Counted from the first letter of the stretch, positions 47,074-56,516 are shown. The stretch: 64,000 nt of DNA from Streptomyces caniscabiei (GCF_014930365.1 NZ_JABXWI010000002.1:1-64000), one strand, 5' to 3'. Notes: generated from the sequence alone by a model not told the origin. Numbers and translations: made by a program.

Positions 47074-47911
47074 GTACCGCCGCATCCTCCTCGACGGCGC
47101 CACCGTCCAGGTCACCGTCGACGGGGACGAACTCGTCGCCGGGGACGGCCGTCGCGTCAAGACCGAGGAGGCGCACCACCTGCCGCCGGTCGTGCCGTCG
47201 AAGGTCGTCGCCGTCCACCTCAACCACCGCAGCCGGGTCGACGAGTTCCGGATCGAGCTCCCCGACACGCCCACGTACTTCCACAAGCCGACCTCGTCGC
47301 TCAATTCCCACAAGGGCGCGATCGTCCGCCCCGAGGGCTGCAAGTGGCTCAACTACGAGGGCGAGGTCGCCATCGTCATCGGCAGGACGGCCAGGAACAT
47401 CTCCCCGGCCGAGGCGGGCGCGTACATCGCCGGCTACACGATCGCCAACGACTACGGCCTGCACGACTTCCGCGACACCGACGCCGGTTCGATGCTCCGG
47501 GTGAAGGGGTCCGACACCCTCTGCCCGCTCGGCCCGGGCCTGGTCACCGACTGGGACTTCCACGGCAAGCGGCTGCGGACGTACGTCAACGGCGAGGTCG
47601 TCCAGGACGGTTCGACGGACGAGATGAAGTGGGACATGCACTACCTCGTCGCCGACATCGCCCGCACCATCACGCTGTACCCGGGGGACGTGCTGCTCTC
47701 CGGCACGCCCGCGAACTCCCGGCCCGTACAGCCCGGTGACGTCGTCGAGGTGGAGGTGGAGGGCCTGGGCAGGCTCACCAACCCCATCGTCACCGGCCCC
47801 ACCGCCGTACGCGCGGACGTCGGCGCGCAGCCCACCGAGTCCGAGGAGGTCCTGTCGACGGCGCTCGGCGGCGACTGGGAGTTCCGTGGCATCCGGCCGC
47901 CCCGGCGGTGA
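47066..47911 (+). CDS. Fumarylacetoacetate hydrolase-family isomerase/decarboxylase (HpaG-like)
   Basis: 281 aa. FAH fold: FHKPTSSLNSHKGAI, LNYEGEVAIVIG with the metal-binding acidic residues, NDYGLHDFRDTD and VLLSGTPANSRPVQPGD. In the homoprotocatechuate pathway HpaG performs decarboxylation and isomerisation of 5-oxopent-3-ene-1,2,5-tricarboxylate. ATG 47066 overlaps the dioxygenase stop by 8 bp. Confidence 0.87.
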   Translation: MPEYRRILLDGATVQVTVDGDELVAGDGRRVKTEEAHHLPPVVPSKVVAVHLNHRSRVDEFRIELPDTPTYFHKPTSSLNSHKGAIVRPEGCKWLNYEGEVAIVIGRTARNISPAEAGAYIAGYTIANDYGLHDFRDTDAGSMLRVKGSDTLCPLGPGLVTDWDFHGKRLRTYVNGEVVQDGSTDEMKWDMHYLVADIARTITLYPGDVLLSGTPANSRPVQPGDVVEVEVEGLGRLTNPIVTGPTAVRADVGAQPTESEEVLSTALGGDWEFRGIRPPRR

Positions 47912-47993
47912 CGCCGCGTCGGGGGTCCGGCGGGCCGGGCGGTGACGTCCCGCGACGGGGAGGCGCAGGTGGCGGCCGGGTAGGGTCACGCGC

Positions 47994-48635
47994 ATGACCG
48001 ACTCCGCCGACGTCCCGAAGAGCCGACGGCCACGCAAGCGCCTCCACTACGGCGAGGGGCGCGAGGCCCTGCTCAACGCCGCCGTGCGTGTGGTGGCCCG
48101 GGGCGGGCTGCGCCGGCTCACCTACCGGGCGGTCGCGGAGGAGGCGGGGGTCACCCACGGGCTCGTCGTGCACCACTTCGGTTCGCGTGACGCCCTGATC
48201 GAGGAGGCCCTCGCCCACACCATCCGCACCTCCCTGGACACCAGCTCCCTCGAACCGGGCACCGGCAGGGTCGCGGACTTCTCCACCGGGCTGTCGGAGA
48301 TGGTCACGGCCGATCCGGACACCCAGGCGTTCCAGTACGAACTGCTGCTGGAGTCCCGTCGCCGGCCGGAGCTGCTGCCGCAGATCCGTGAGCTGTACGA
48401 CCAGTACTTCGACGCCGCCCAGCGCGAGCTGGGCCGGATGCTGCCGGCCGGCGCGGACAAGGCGCTGACCCGGCTGGTCTTCGCCGCGCTCGACGGTCTC
48501 GTCCTGCACCAGCTCGTCTTCAACGAGCCGGAGGTCACGGAACGGGCCGTGGAGGAGCTGCGCGCCCTCCTGCGCCTTCTCCACGCCGACGGCGGCGACG
48601 GCAGCGACGGCAGCGACGGCGACGGGCGTGCCTAG
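47994..48635 (+). CDS. TetR-family regulator of the composite catabolic cluster
   Basis: 213 aa. HTH in GREALLNAAVRVVARGGLRRLTYRAVAEEAGVTHGLVVHHFGSRDALIEEAL; ligand domain after residue 80. The tail is a low-complexity DGGDGSDGSDGDG stretch, maybe strand slippage. Encoded after the ring-cleavage genes; the GTTTGGNNCCAAAC sites at three promoters in the neighbourhood probably belong to it. Binding of this protein to that motif is an inference from location. Confidence 0.9.
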   Translation: MTDSADVPKSRRPRKRLHYGEGREALLNAAVRVVARGGLRRLTYRAVAEEAGVTHGLVVHHFGSRDALIEEALAHTIRTSLDTSSLEPGTGRVADFSTGLSEMVTADPDTQAFQYELLLESRRRPELLPQIRELYDQYFDAAQRELGRMLPAGADKALTRLVFAALDGLVLHQLVFNEPEVTERAVEELRALLRLLHADGGDGSDGSDGDGRA

Positions 48636-48775
48636 CCTCTGACCTCGGCGTTCGCGGCCCCGGGCGTCCGGCGTCCGGGGCTTTTCGGCGTTCGCCGCAC
48701 CACGGTCACACCTGCCGAAAATCTTCAGCCGACCCCTTGCCAAACGGATAGTTCGGGCCCACGATGAGGCAATTC

Positions 48776-48789
48776 GTTTGGGCCTAAAC
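48776..48789. promoter_or_regulatory. Operator 3 of the composite catabolic regulon
   Basis: GTTTGGGCCTAAAC inside TTCGTTTGGGCCTAAACGAA; seven-base arms around GGGCCT. It is just downstream of a promoter-like TTGCCA (48737-48742), 17 bases, CACGAT (48760-48765). A CCAAACG half site lies at 48740. Confidence 0.75.
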
Positions 48790-48866
48790 GAATCCGCGAA
48801 TCCTCCCGCGCGATACCTCCCGCGCGAAACTCCCTCATCCCTCCCCGTCCCCGACAGGTGATCCGA

Positions 48867-50324
48867 GTGGACAGTCAGACGGCGGTCGCCCCGCACAGCT
48901 CGCACGATCCATCCACCGCAGGCAGGCTCAAGCCCGATTCCCTCGGCGTCCTGGGCATCCTCTTCTTCGTCCTCTCCGCCCAGGCCCCCCTGACCGGGAT
49001 CGCCGGAGCCGTCCCCATCGCCGTCGTCATCGGCAACGGGGCCGGGGTCCCCGCCGCGTACATCGCGGCCGGCGTGGTGATCCTGCTGTTCTCCATCGGC
49101 TTCGTCACGATGGGCCGCCACGTCGTGGACGCGGGCGCCTTCTACACGTACATCGGCAAGGGACTGGGCCGCTCGGCCGGTTCCGGCAGCGCCGGTGTCG
49201 CGCTCTTCGCCTACTGCGCCATCCAGGCCGCGATGTACGGCCTGTACGGCGCGACGGTCAGCGGCCTCGTCGAGCACTACGCAGACGTGCGGATCGCCTG
49301 GTGGGTCTGGGCGCTGGTCACGATGGTGGTGGTCCAGGTCCTCGGCGCCGCCGGGATCGAGATGGGCGCCAAGCTGCTGGCCGTGTTCGTCCTCGCGGAG
49401 TTCAGCATCCTGATCGCCTTCGCCTTCGTGACCTTCTTCAAGGGCGGCGGCCCCGAGGGGCTCGGCCTCGCCGACAGCTTCTCGCCGGACGCGGCGCTCC
49501 AGGGCGCCCCCGGCGTGGCGCTGATGTTCGCCGTCGCGTCGATGTTCGGCTTCGAGGCGACCGCCATCTACGGCGAGGAGGCCAAGGAGCCGAGGAAGAC
49601 GGTCCCGCGCGCCACCTATCTGTCGGTCGCGGTCGTCACCGGCTTCTTCGCCTTCACCTCGTGGATGCTGGTCTCCGCGCACGGCGCCTCCCGGGCCACG
49701 GCCGAGGCGGGCAAGGCGCTGGAGGGCGGCGACGCCGCGGGCTGGGTCTTCGCGCCGATCGCCGCCGAGTTCGGCGCCTGGACCGGCGACGTCCTGCCCG
49801 TCCTGCTGGCCACCTCGCTGTTCGCCGGCATCCTGGCGTTCCACAACTCCGCCAACCGCTACCTGTTCTCCCTCGGCCGCGAGGGCCTGCTGCCGCGCGG
49901 ACTGACCACGCTGAACGGGCGCCACTCCCCCTGGGCGGCGGGCGTCGTCCAGACGGTGATCGCGGCCGCCCTGGTCATGCCGTTCGCGCTGCTGGGCAAG
50001 GACCCCGTGCTCACGCTGTTCTCCTGGTTCAGCGGGGTGGCCGTCCTGGCGATGATGCTGCTGTACTTCCTGACCTCGGTCTCCGTGATCGTCTTCTTCC
50101 GCCGCACCCGCGCCGACACCCGGCCCTGGAACACCCTGATCGCGCCGGTCCTCGGCGCGCTCGGCATCGCCTGGGCGATCTGGCTGATCATCGAGAACTT
50201 CACCACGCTCATCGGCGGCGACCGGACCACCGCCCTGTGGCTGCAACTGACCGTTCCCGCGGTGCTGGTCCTCGGGCTCGTCGTGGCACGGCTGACCCGG
50301 GGCGCCCGGGCCGCCACGGACTGA
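48867..50324 (+). CDS. APC-superfamily amino acid/amine permease
   Basis: 485 aa with about 12 hydrophobic helices. APC signatures: VLGILFFVLSAQAPLTGIAGAVP, GRHVVDAGAFYTYIGKGLG, FGFEATAIYGEEAKEPRKTVPRATYL, LFAGILAFHNSANRYLFSLGREGLLPR. Import of an amino acid, polyamine or aromatic amine is likely. GTG 48867 has AGGTGA five bases upstream; the GTG at 48858 is less likely. Followed by aldehyde dehydrogenase and gamma-glutamyl hydrolase in one unit. Confidence 0.9.
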   Translation: MDSQTAVAPHSSHDPSTAGRLKPDSLGVLGILFFVLSAQAPLTGIAGAVPIAVVIGNGAGVPAAYIAAGVVILLFSIGFVTMGRHVVDAGAFYTYIGKGLGRSAGSGSAGVALFAYCAIQAAMYGLYGATVSGLVEHYADVRIAWWVWALVTMVVVQVLGAAGIEMGAKLLAVFVLAEFSILIAFAFVTFFKGGGPEGLGLADSFSPDAALQGAPGVALMFAVASMFGFEATAIYGEEAKEPRKTVPRATYLSVAVVTGFFAFTSWMLVSAHGASRATAEAGKALEGGDAAGWVFAPIAAEFGAWTGDVLPVLLATSLFAGILAFHNSANRYLFSLGREGLLPRGLTTLNGRHSPWAAGVVQTVIAAALVMPFALLGKDPVLTLFSWFSGVAVLAMMLLYFLTSVSVIVFFRRTRADTRPWNTLIAPVLGALGIAWAIWLIIENFTTLIGGDRTTALWLQLTVPAVLVLGLVVARLTRGARAATD

Positions 50325-50397
50325 CCACCGGCGCCCGACACACCCGTCCGCGCCACCGCCACCGCCCGCCCCCGCCAGGACAAGAAGAGGAGAGCCG

Positions 50398-51888
50398 ATG
50401 CCCGCCCCCGCCCACGACGCCCTGCTCCGTCGCGCCGAGGAACTGGAGCTGCCCGACCGGCACCACATCGACGGAAAGGACGAGCCGGGCGGGGGCGCCT
50501 CCTTCGCCGTCGTGTCGCCCCGCGACGGGCGGACCCTCATCGAGGTCGCCGGCGCCGGGAGCGCCGAGGTCGACCTGGCCGTGGCCGCCGCCCGCCGCGC
50601 CTTCGACACCGGCCCCTGGCCCCGGCTGGCCCCCGCCGACCGCGGCCGGACGCTCCTGCGCGTCGCCGAACTCCTGGAGGAACAGCGGGAGAAGCTCGCC
50701 CTGACCATCACCCTGGAGATGGGCAAGCCGTACACGGAGGCGCACGACATCGAACTGCGGGCGGCGATCACCACCTTCCGCTGGTACGGCCAGCTGGCCG
50801 ACAAACTCACCGACGAGTCGCCCCACACCGCCCCCGACGCGCTGGCCCTGGTCACCCGGGAACCCGCCGGTGTCGTAGGCGCGGTGGTGCCCTGGAACTT
50901 CCCCCTCACCCTGGCCAGCTGGAAGGTCGCCCCGGCGCTGGCGGCCGGCTGCACGGTCGTGCTGAAGCCGTCCGAGAACTCCCCGTTGTCCGCTCTGCTG
51001 CTCGGCCGGATCGCCACCGAGGCGGGACTGCCACCGGGCGTCCTCAACGTCGTCACCGGCGACGGACCGACGGCCGGACGCGCCCTCGGGCTCCACCCCG
51101 GCGTGGACGTCCTGGCGTTCACCGGGTCCACGGCCGTCGGGCGGCACTTCCTGCGCTACGCCGCCGACTCCAACCTCAAGCGCGTCTGGCTGGAGCTGGG
51201 CGGCAAGTCGCCGAACATCATCCTTCCCGACGCCCCCGACCTGGAGAAGGCCGCCGCGACGGCGGCCTGGGGCATCTTCTTCAACCAGGGCGAGATGTGC
51301 ACCGCGCCCTCCCGGCTCCTGGTGCACTCCTCCGTCGCCGAACGCGTCACGGAGGCGATCGTCGCCCGCGCCCGGGAGCTGCGCGTCGGCGACCCGCTCG
51401 ACCCGGACACCGAGATGGGCGCCCTGGTCGGCGAGGACCACCTGGAGCGCGTGCGGGACCATGTCGCCACCGGCCTGACCGAGGGTGCCCGCCTGCGCGC
51501 GGGCGGCTCCCGGACCCGCGCCGAAACGGGCGGCAGCTATCTGGAGCCCACCGTCTTCGACCGGGTGGACCCCGGGATGCGGCTGGCCCGCGAGGAGATC
51601 TTCGGCCCGGTCCTGTCCGTGCTCACCTTCGACGACCTCGACGAAGCCGTGCGGCTGGCCAACGCCACCGAGTACGGACTCGCCGCCGGCCTGTGGACCT
51701 CCGACCTGACCACCGCCCACCGCGTCTCGCGTGCGCTCAGGGCCGGAACGGTGTGGGTCAACTGTTACGAGGAGGGCGACCTGACCGTGCCGTTCGGCGG
51801 CATGAAGCAGTCGGGCAACGGCCGGGACAAGTCCGCCCACGCCCTGGAGAAGTACACCGAGCTGAAGACGACCTGGATCCAGCTGTGA
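50398..51888 (+). CDS. Aldehyde dehydrogenase (gamma-glutamyl-aminobutyraldehyde type)
   Basis: 496 aa. PWNFPLTLASWK, KPSENSPLSALLLG, Glu266 in ELGGKS and Cys301 in NQGEMCTAPSR. It resembles PuuC/BetB-type enzymes acting on aminoaldehydes. The neighbouring hydrolase and the ligase in the same regulon suggest that it oxidises a gamma-glutamylated aldehyde. AGGAG six bases upstream of ATG. Overlaps the next gene by 4 bp. Confidence 0.88.
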   Translation: MPAPAHDALLRRAEELELPDRHHIDGKDEPGGGASFAVVSPRDGRTLIEVAGAGSAEVDLAVAAARRAFDTGPWPRLAPADRGRTLLRVAELLEEQREKLALTITLEMGKPYTEAHDIELRAAITTFRWYGQLADKLTDESPHTAPDALALVTREPAGVVGAVVPWNFPLTLASWKVAPALAAGCTVVLKPSENSPLSALLLGRIATEAGLPPGVLNVVTGDGPTAGRALGLHPGVDVLAFTGSTAVGRHFLRYAADSNLKRVWLELGGKSPNIILPDAPDLEKAAATAAWGIFFNQGEMCTAPSRLLVHSSVAERVTEAIVARARELRVGDPLDPDTEMGALVGEDHLERVRDHVATGLTEGARLRAGGSRTRAETGGSYLEPTVFDRVDPGMRLAREEIFGPVLSVLTFDDLDEAVRLANATEYGLAAGLWTSDLTTAHRVSRALRAGTVWVNCYEEGDLTVPFGGMKQSGNGRDKSAHALEKYTELKTTWIQL

Positions 51889-52628
51889 CCCGGCCCCTGA
51901 TCGCGATCCCCGCCCGCTTCGCCGCCACGACGTCCGCGCTTCGGTACGCCGCCGAGGTCAACGCCCGCGCGCTGGTCGAGGCCGTGTGGCGGGCGGGCGG
52001 TGAACCCGCGAGCATCCACCCGGTGGCCGACGGCGACGTGGCCGAGCGCCTCGCCCGCTTCGACGGCGTGCTGCTGCCCGGCGGCGGCGACCTCGCCCCG
52101 CACCGCTACGGCGCCACCGACACCCACGCCGGCGTCTACGACGTCGACGAGGTGCAGGACGACTTCGACCTCGGCGTCGCCCGCACCGCCCTGCACGCGG
52201 GCATCCCGCTGCTGGCGGTCTGCCGGGGCCTCCAGGTCGTCAACGTCGCCCTCGGCGGCACCCTGGAACAGGACATGGGCGGCCCGGAACACGAACACCG
52301 CCACCTCGTGCACCCGGTGGCGCTCCGGCGCGGCACCCTGCTGGAGCAGGCCGCCGGAGCACAGAAGGCGGAGGTGTCCTGCTACCACCACCAGCGGGTG
52401 GACCGACTCGGCGAGGGTCTGGAGGTCACCGCCCGCGCCGCCGACGGCACGGTGGAAGGACTGGAACTCCCGGGCTCCCCCGGCTGGTTCACCGCCGTGC
52501 AGTGGCACCCCGAGGACACGGCCGAAGAGGACCCCGTGCAGCAGGCCCTCTTCGACACCCTCGTCCGGGCCGCCGGTGCCCGGCGTCAGTCCTCGCCGCC
52601 CTCCAGATCGCCCTCGGTCTCCAGGTAG
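51885..52628 (+). CDS. Gamma-glutamyl amide hydrolase (class I glutamine amidotransferase, PuuD-like)
   Basis: 247 aa, GTG start. Peptidase C26 family: nucleophile Cys113 in LLAVCRGLQVVNVALGG, His208-x-Glu210 in QWHPED. Removes glutamate from gamma-glutamyl-aminobutyrate or a similar amide. Its tail of about 15 Ser/Arg-rich residues overlaps the end of cobN (43 bp) on the other strand and may be an extension caused by loss of an earlier stop. Confidence 0.88.
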   Translation: MTRPLIAIPARFAATTSALRYAAEVNARALVEAVWRAGGEPASIHPVADGDVAERLARFDGVLLPGGGDLAPHRYGATDTHAGVYDVDEVQDDFDLGVARTALHAGIPLLAVCRGLQVVNVALGGTLEQDMGGPEHEHRHLVHPVALRRGTLLEQAAGAQKAEVSCYHHQRVDRLGEGLEVTARAADGTVEGLELPGSPGWFTAVQWHPEDTAEEDPVQQALFDTLVRAAGARRQSSPPSRSPSVSR

Positions 52629-55600
52629 ACCTGGCGCAGCCCTTCCAGCACCGCCGGGTCGGGCTTCTCCCACATCCCGCGCGACTCCGCCTCCAGCAGC
52701 CGCTCGGCGATGCCGTGCAGGGCCCAGGGGTTGGCCTGCTGGAGGAACTCGCGGTTGGTCTCGTCCAGGACGTAGGTCTCGGTGAGCTTGTCGTACATCC
52801 AGTCGGCGATCACGCCGGTGGTGGCGTCGTAGCCGAACAGGTAGTCGACGGTGGCGGCGAGTTCGAAGGCGCCCTTGTAGCCGTGGCGGCGCATCGCCTC
52901 GATCCACTTGGGGTTGACGACGCGGGCGCGGAACACCCGGGACGTCTCCTCGACGAGGGTGCGGGTGCGGACCGTCTCGGGCCGGGTGGAGTCGCCGATG
53001 TACGCCTCGGGGGCCGTGCCGCGCAGCGCGCGCACGGTGGCCACCATGCCTCCGTGGTACTGGAAGTAGTCGTCGGAGTCGGCGATGTCGTGCTCGCGGG
53101 TGTCGGTGTTCTTCGCGGCCACCTCGATCCGCTTGTACGCGGTCTCCATCTCCTCGCGGGCCGGACGGCCGTCCAGCTCCCGGCCGTAGGCGTAGCCGCC
53201 CCAGACCGTGTAGACCTCGGCGAGGTCGGCGTCGGTGCGCCAGTCGCGGGAGTCGATGAGCTGGAGCAGTCCGGCGCCGTACGTGCCGGGGCGGGAGCCG
53301 AAGATCCGGGTGGTGGCCCGGCGTTCGTCGCCGTGGGAGGCGAGGTCCGCCTGGACGTGCGCCCGGACGTGGTTGGCCTCGGCCGGTTCGTCGAGCGACG
53401 CGGCGAGACGTACGGCGTCGTCGAGCAGCCCGATGGTGTGCGGGAACGCGTCCCGGAAGAAGCCCGAGATGCGCAGGGTGACGTCGATACGGGGACGGCC
53501 CAACTCCTCGGCCGGGATGGCCTCCAGGCCGGTCACGCGGCGGGAGGCGTCGTCCCAGACGGGGCGGACGCCGAGCAGGGCGAGGGCCTCGGCGACGTCG
53601 TCGCCCGCCGTGCGCATCGCGCTCGTACCCCACAGCGACAGCCCGACCGAGGTGGGCCATTCGCCGTTGTCGGCGCGGTAGCGCTCCAGCAGGGAGTCGG
53701 CGAGGGCCTGGCCGGTCTCCCAGGCGAGGCGGGAGGGGACGGCCTTGGGGTCGACGGAGTAGAAGTTCCGGCCCGTCGGCAGGACGTTGACCAGGCCGCG
53801 CAGCGGGGAGCCGGAGGGGCCCGCCGGGACGAAGCCGCCGTTGAGGGCGTGGACCACGTGGTGGAGTTCGGCGGTGGTGGCCTCCAGACGCGGGACGACC
53901 TCGCGGGCGGCGAACTCCAGGATGGCGGTGACCTGTTCGCCGTGCTCGTCGGGGACGGAGTCGGGGTCCCAGCCCAGCTCCTCCATCCGCTCGACCAGCG
54001 CGCGGGCCTTGGCCTCGGCCTCGTCGGCGGTGACACGGGTGGCGGCGGACTCGTCGAGGCCGAGCGCCTCGCGCAGGCCGGGCAGGGCCTGGGTGCCGCC
54101 CCAGATCTGGCGGGCGCGCAGGATGGCGAGGACGAGGTTGACGCGGTCGGCGTCCGCCGGGGGGTTGCCGAGGACGTGCAGCCCGTCGCGGATCTGGGCG
54201 TCCTTGACCTCGCAGAGCCAGCCGTCGACGTGCAGCAGGAAGTCGTCGAAGCCGTCGTCCTCGGGGCGGTCGTCCAGGCCCAGGTCGTGGTCGAGCTTGG
54301 CGGCCTGGATGAGGGTCCAGATCTGGGCGCGGATCGCGGGCAGCTTCGCCGGGTCCATGGAGGAGATCTGGGCGTACTCGTCGAGGAGTTGCTCCAGGCG
54401 CGCGATGTCGCCGTAGGAGTCGGCGCGGGCCATCGGCGGCACGAGGTGGTCGACGAGGGTGGCGTGGACGCGGCGCTTGGCCTGGGTGCCCTCGCCCGGG
54501 TCGTTGACCAGGAACGGGTAGATCAGGGGCAGGTCGCCGAGGGCGGCGTCGGGGCCGCAGGCGGCGGAGAGGCCCGCGTTCTTGCCGGGCAGCCACTCCA
54601 GGTTGCCGTGCTTGCCCAGGTGGATCATCGCGTCGGCGCCGAAACCGCCGTCGTCGGCGCGGGCCGCGATCCAGCGGTAGGCGGCCAGGTAGTGGTGCGA
54701 GGGCGGCAGATCGGGGTCGTGGTAGATCGCGATCGGGTTCTCGCCGAAGCCGCGCGGCGGCTGGATGAGGATCAGCAGATTGCCGAAGCGCAGGGCCGCG
54801 AGGACGATGTCGCCCTCCGGGTTGGCGCTGCGGTCGACGAACATCTCGCCGGGCGGCGGGCCCCAGTGCTCCTCGACGGACGTGCGCAGTTCCTCGGGGA
54901 GTCCGGCGTACCAGCGGCGGTAGTCGGCGGCCGGGATCCGGACCGGGTTGCGGGCGAGCTGCTCCTCGGTGAGCCAGTCCTGGTCGTGGCCGCCCGCCTC
55001 GATGAGGGCGCGGATCAGCTCGTCGCCGTCGCCGGAGGCCAGGCCCGGCACCTCGGCGTCGGTGCCGAAGTCGTAGCCCTCCTCGCGCAGGCGGCGCAGC
55101 AGGGCGACCGCGCTGGCGGGGGTGTCCAGGCCGACCGCGTTGCCGATGCGGGAGTGCTTGGTCGGGTAGGCGGACAGGACGAGCGCGAGACGCTTGTCGG
55201 CGTTGGCGATGTGGCGAAGTCGCGCGTGGCGTACGGCGATCCCGGCTACGCGGGCGGCGCGCTCGGGGTCGGCGACATAGGCCGGCAGGCCGTCCTCGTC
55301 GATCTCCTTGAAGGAGAACGGGACGGTGATCAGGCGGCCGTCGAACTCGGGGACGGCGATCTGGCTGGCCGCGTCGAGCGGGGAGACGCCCTCGTCGCTC
55401 TCCTCCCAGGCGGAACGCGAACCGGTCAGGCACAGGGCCTGGAGGATCGGTACGTCGAGGCCGGTCAGGGCGCCCGCGTCCCAGGACTCGTCGTCGCCGC
55501 CCGCCGACGCCTCGGCGGGCTTGGTGCCGCCCGCGGCGAGGACGGTCGTGACGATGGCGTCGGCGGCGCGGAGTTCCTCGATCAGTTCGGGCTCGGGGGC

Positions 55601-56218
55601 CCGCAGGGAGGCCACGTACAGCGGGAGCGCGCGGGCGCCCTTCTCCTCAATCGCCTCGCACAGGGCGCCCACGAAGGCGGTGTTGCCGCTCATGTGGTGG
55701 GCCCGGTAGTAGAGCACGGCGATGGTCGGGCCGTCGGCGGTGTCGCGGGCGGTGCGCTCCAGCGGGCCCCAGGAGGGCGCGGCCGCGGGCGCGTCGAAGC
55801 CGTGGCCGGTGAGCAGGACGGTGTCGGAGAGGAAGCGGGCCAGCTGCTCCAGGTTGGCGGGGCCGCCGTGGGCGAGATAGGCGTGGGCCTCGGCGGCGAT
55901 GCCGACCGGGACGGTCGAGGCGGCCATCAGCTGGGCGTCGGGCGCCTGTTCACCGGTGAGGACGACGACCGGGCGGCCGTCGGCGAGCAGCAGGTCGAGG
56001 CCGTCCTGCCAGGCGCGGATGCCACCGAGGAGGCGTACGACGACCAGGTCGGTGCCGTCGAGGAGAGCCGGGAGGTCGTCCAGCGCGAGGCGCGAGGGGT
56101 TGGCGAAGCGGTAGGGGACCGGGCCGGCGGCCGCGCGGGCGCTGAGCAGGTCGGTGTCGGACGTCGACAGGAGCAGGATGCGGGGCTGCGCGGAGCGCTC
56201 CCCGGGCGATGACTGCAT
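52586..56218 (-). CDS. cobN: Cobaltochelatase subunit CobN
   Basis: 1210 aa, the usual CobN length. Large chelatase subunit of the aerobic pathway, which inserts Co(II) into hydrogenobyrinate a,c-diamide together with CobS and CobT. Recognisable segments: IPVLQALCLTGSRSAWEESDEG-like, HPDKRLALVLSAYPTKHSRIGNAVGLDTPASAVALL, DPDLPPSHHYLAAYRWI, MIHLGKHGNLEWLPGKNAGLS, GYAYGRELDGRPA. GAGGAAGG precedes the ATG by 11 bases. A cobalamin riboswitch lies in the leader, so expression falls when B12 is sufficient. Confidence 0.95.
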   Translation of the reverse strand: MQSSPGERSAQPRILLLSTSDTDLLSARAAAGPVPYRFANPSRLALDDLPALLDGTDLVVVRLLGGIRAWQDGLDLLLADGRPVVVLTGEQAPDAQLMAASTVPVGIAAEAHAYLAHGGPANLEQLARFLSDTVLLTGHGFDAPAAAPSWGPLERTARDTADGPTIAVLYYRAHHMSGNTAFVGALCEAIEEKGARALPLYVASLRAPEPELIEELRAADAIVTTVLAAGGTKPAEASAGGDDESWDAGALTGLDVPILQALCLTGSRSAWEESDEGVSPLDAASQIAVPEFDGRLITVPFSFKEIDEDGLPAYVADPERAARVAGIAVRHARLRHIANADKRLALVLSAYPTKHSRIGNAVGLDTPASAVALLRRLREEGYDFGTDAEVPGLASGDGDELIRALIEAGGHDQDWLTEEQLARNPVRIPAADYRRWYAGLPEELRTSVEEHWGPPPGEMFVDRSANPEGDIVLAALRFGNLLILIQPPRGFGENPIAIYHDPDLPPSHHYLAAYRWIAARADDGGFGADAMIHLGKHGNLEWLPGKNAGLSAACGPDAALGDLPLIYPFLVNDPGEGTQAKRRVHATLVDHLVPPMARADSYGDIARLEQLLDEYAQISSMDPAKLPAIRAQIWTLIQAAKLDHDLGLDDRPEDDGFDDFLLHVDGWLCEVKDAQIRDGLHVLGNPPADADRVNLVLAILRARQIWGGTQALPGLREALGLDESAATRVTADEAEAKARALVERMEELGWDPDSVPDEHGEQVTAILEFAAREVVPRLEATTAELHHVVHALNGGFVPAGPSGSPLRGLVNVLPTGRNFYSVDPKAVPSRLAWETGQALADSLLERYRADNGEWPTSVGLSLWGTSAMRTAGDDVAEALALLGVRPVWDDASRRVTGLEAIPAEELGRPRIDVTLRISGFFRDAFPHTIGLLDDAVRLAASLDEPAEANHVRAHVQADLASHGDERRATTRIFGSRPGTYGAGLLQLIDSRDWRTDADLAEVYTVWGGYAYGRELDGRPAREEMETAYKRIEVAAKNTDTREHDIADSDDYFQYHGGMVATVRALRGTAPEAYIGDSTRPETVRTRTLVEETSRVFRARVVNPKWIEAMRRHGYKGAFELAATVDYLFGYDATTGVIADWMYDKLTETYVLDETNREFLQQANPWALHGIAERLLEAESRGMWEKPDPAVLEGLRQVYLETEGDLEGGED

Positions 56219-56244
56219 GCGGCTGCTGGCCTTCCTCGGGGTCC

Positions 56245-56430
56245 GCGCCCCGGGCGGTGTCGAATCGGAAGTCTCCCCTGCTCGGACGGGCCGAGGGGTA
56301 CGGGGAAGGGAGTTCCTGACTCGCCCGACCCTCCTGGGACGGGCTCACAGTGGCGGGACCGCGCCGGACTCACACCGGGCTTCCTCCCCTGTCGCCGTGG
56401 TGGCGTCGATGGACCGGATGATCCACCGAG
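56245..56430 (-). promoter_or_regulatory. Cobalamin (adenosylcobalamin) riboswitch in the cobN leader
   Basis: On the minus strand the leader contains GAAGCCCGGTGTGAGTCCGG (about 56383-56364) and the core B12-box GCCACTGTGAGCCC (56354-56341) in the expected order, with a following GAGTCAGGAACTCCC stem. This is the class I B12 aptamer. The span given covers the recognisable core; ends are estimated. A reading of 5' UTR translational control is likely since the ribosome site lies about 20 bases past it. Confidence 0.92.
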
Positions 56431-56516
56431 CAGCATAGTAAGGGTCGCCTCAAAAGGAAGGCTGCCCCAAAAGGGCGGAGGATACGTCCGTTGTGCCGGT
56501 GGGTATGCTCGCCGCC

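Noticed and set aside
52502..56212. Plus-strand open frame of about 1236 codons opposite cobN
   Set aside because: Mirror of cobN codons; the product is repetitive Gly/Val/Asp and does not resemble a protein family.
56438..56516. Second riboswitch or leader peptide for cobG
   Set aside because: No B12-box or other aptamer core on the plus strand; a leaderless start is a simpler explanation.
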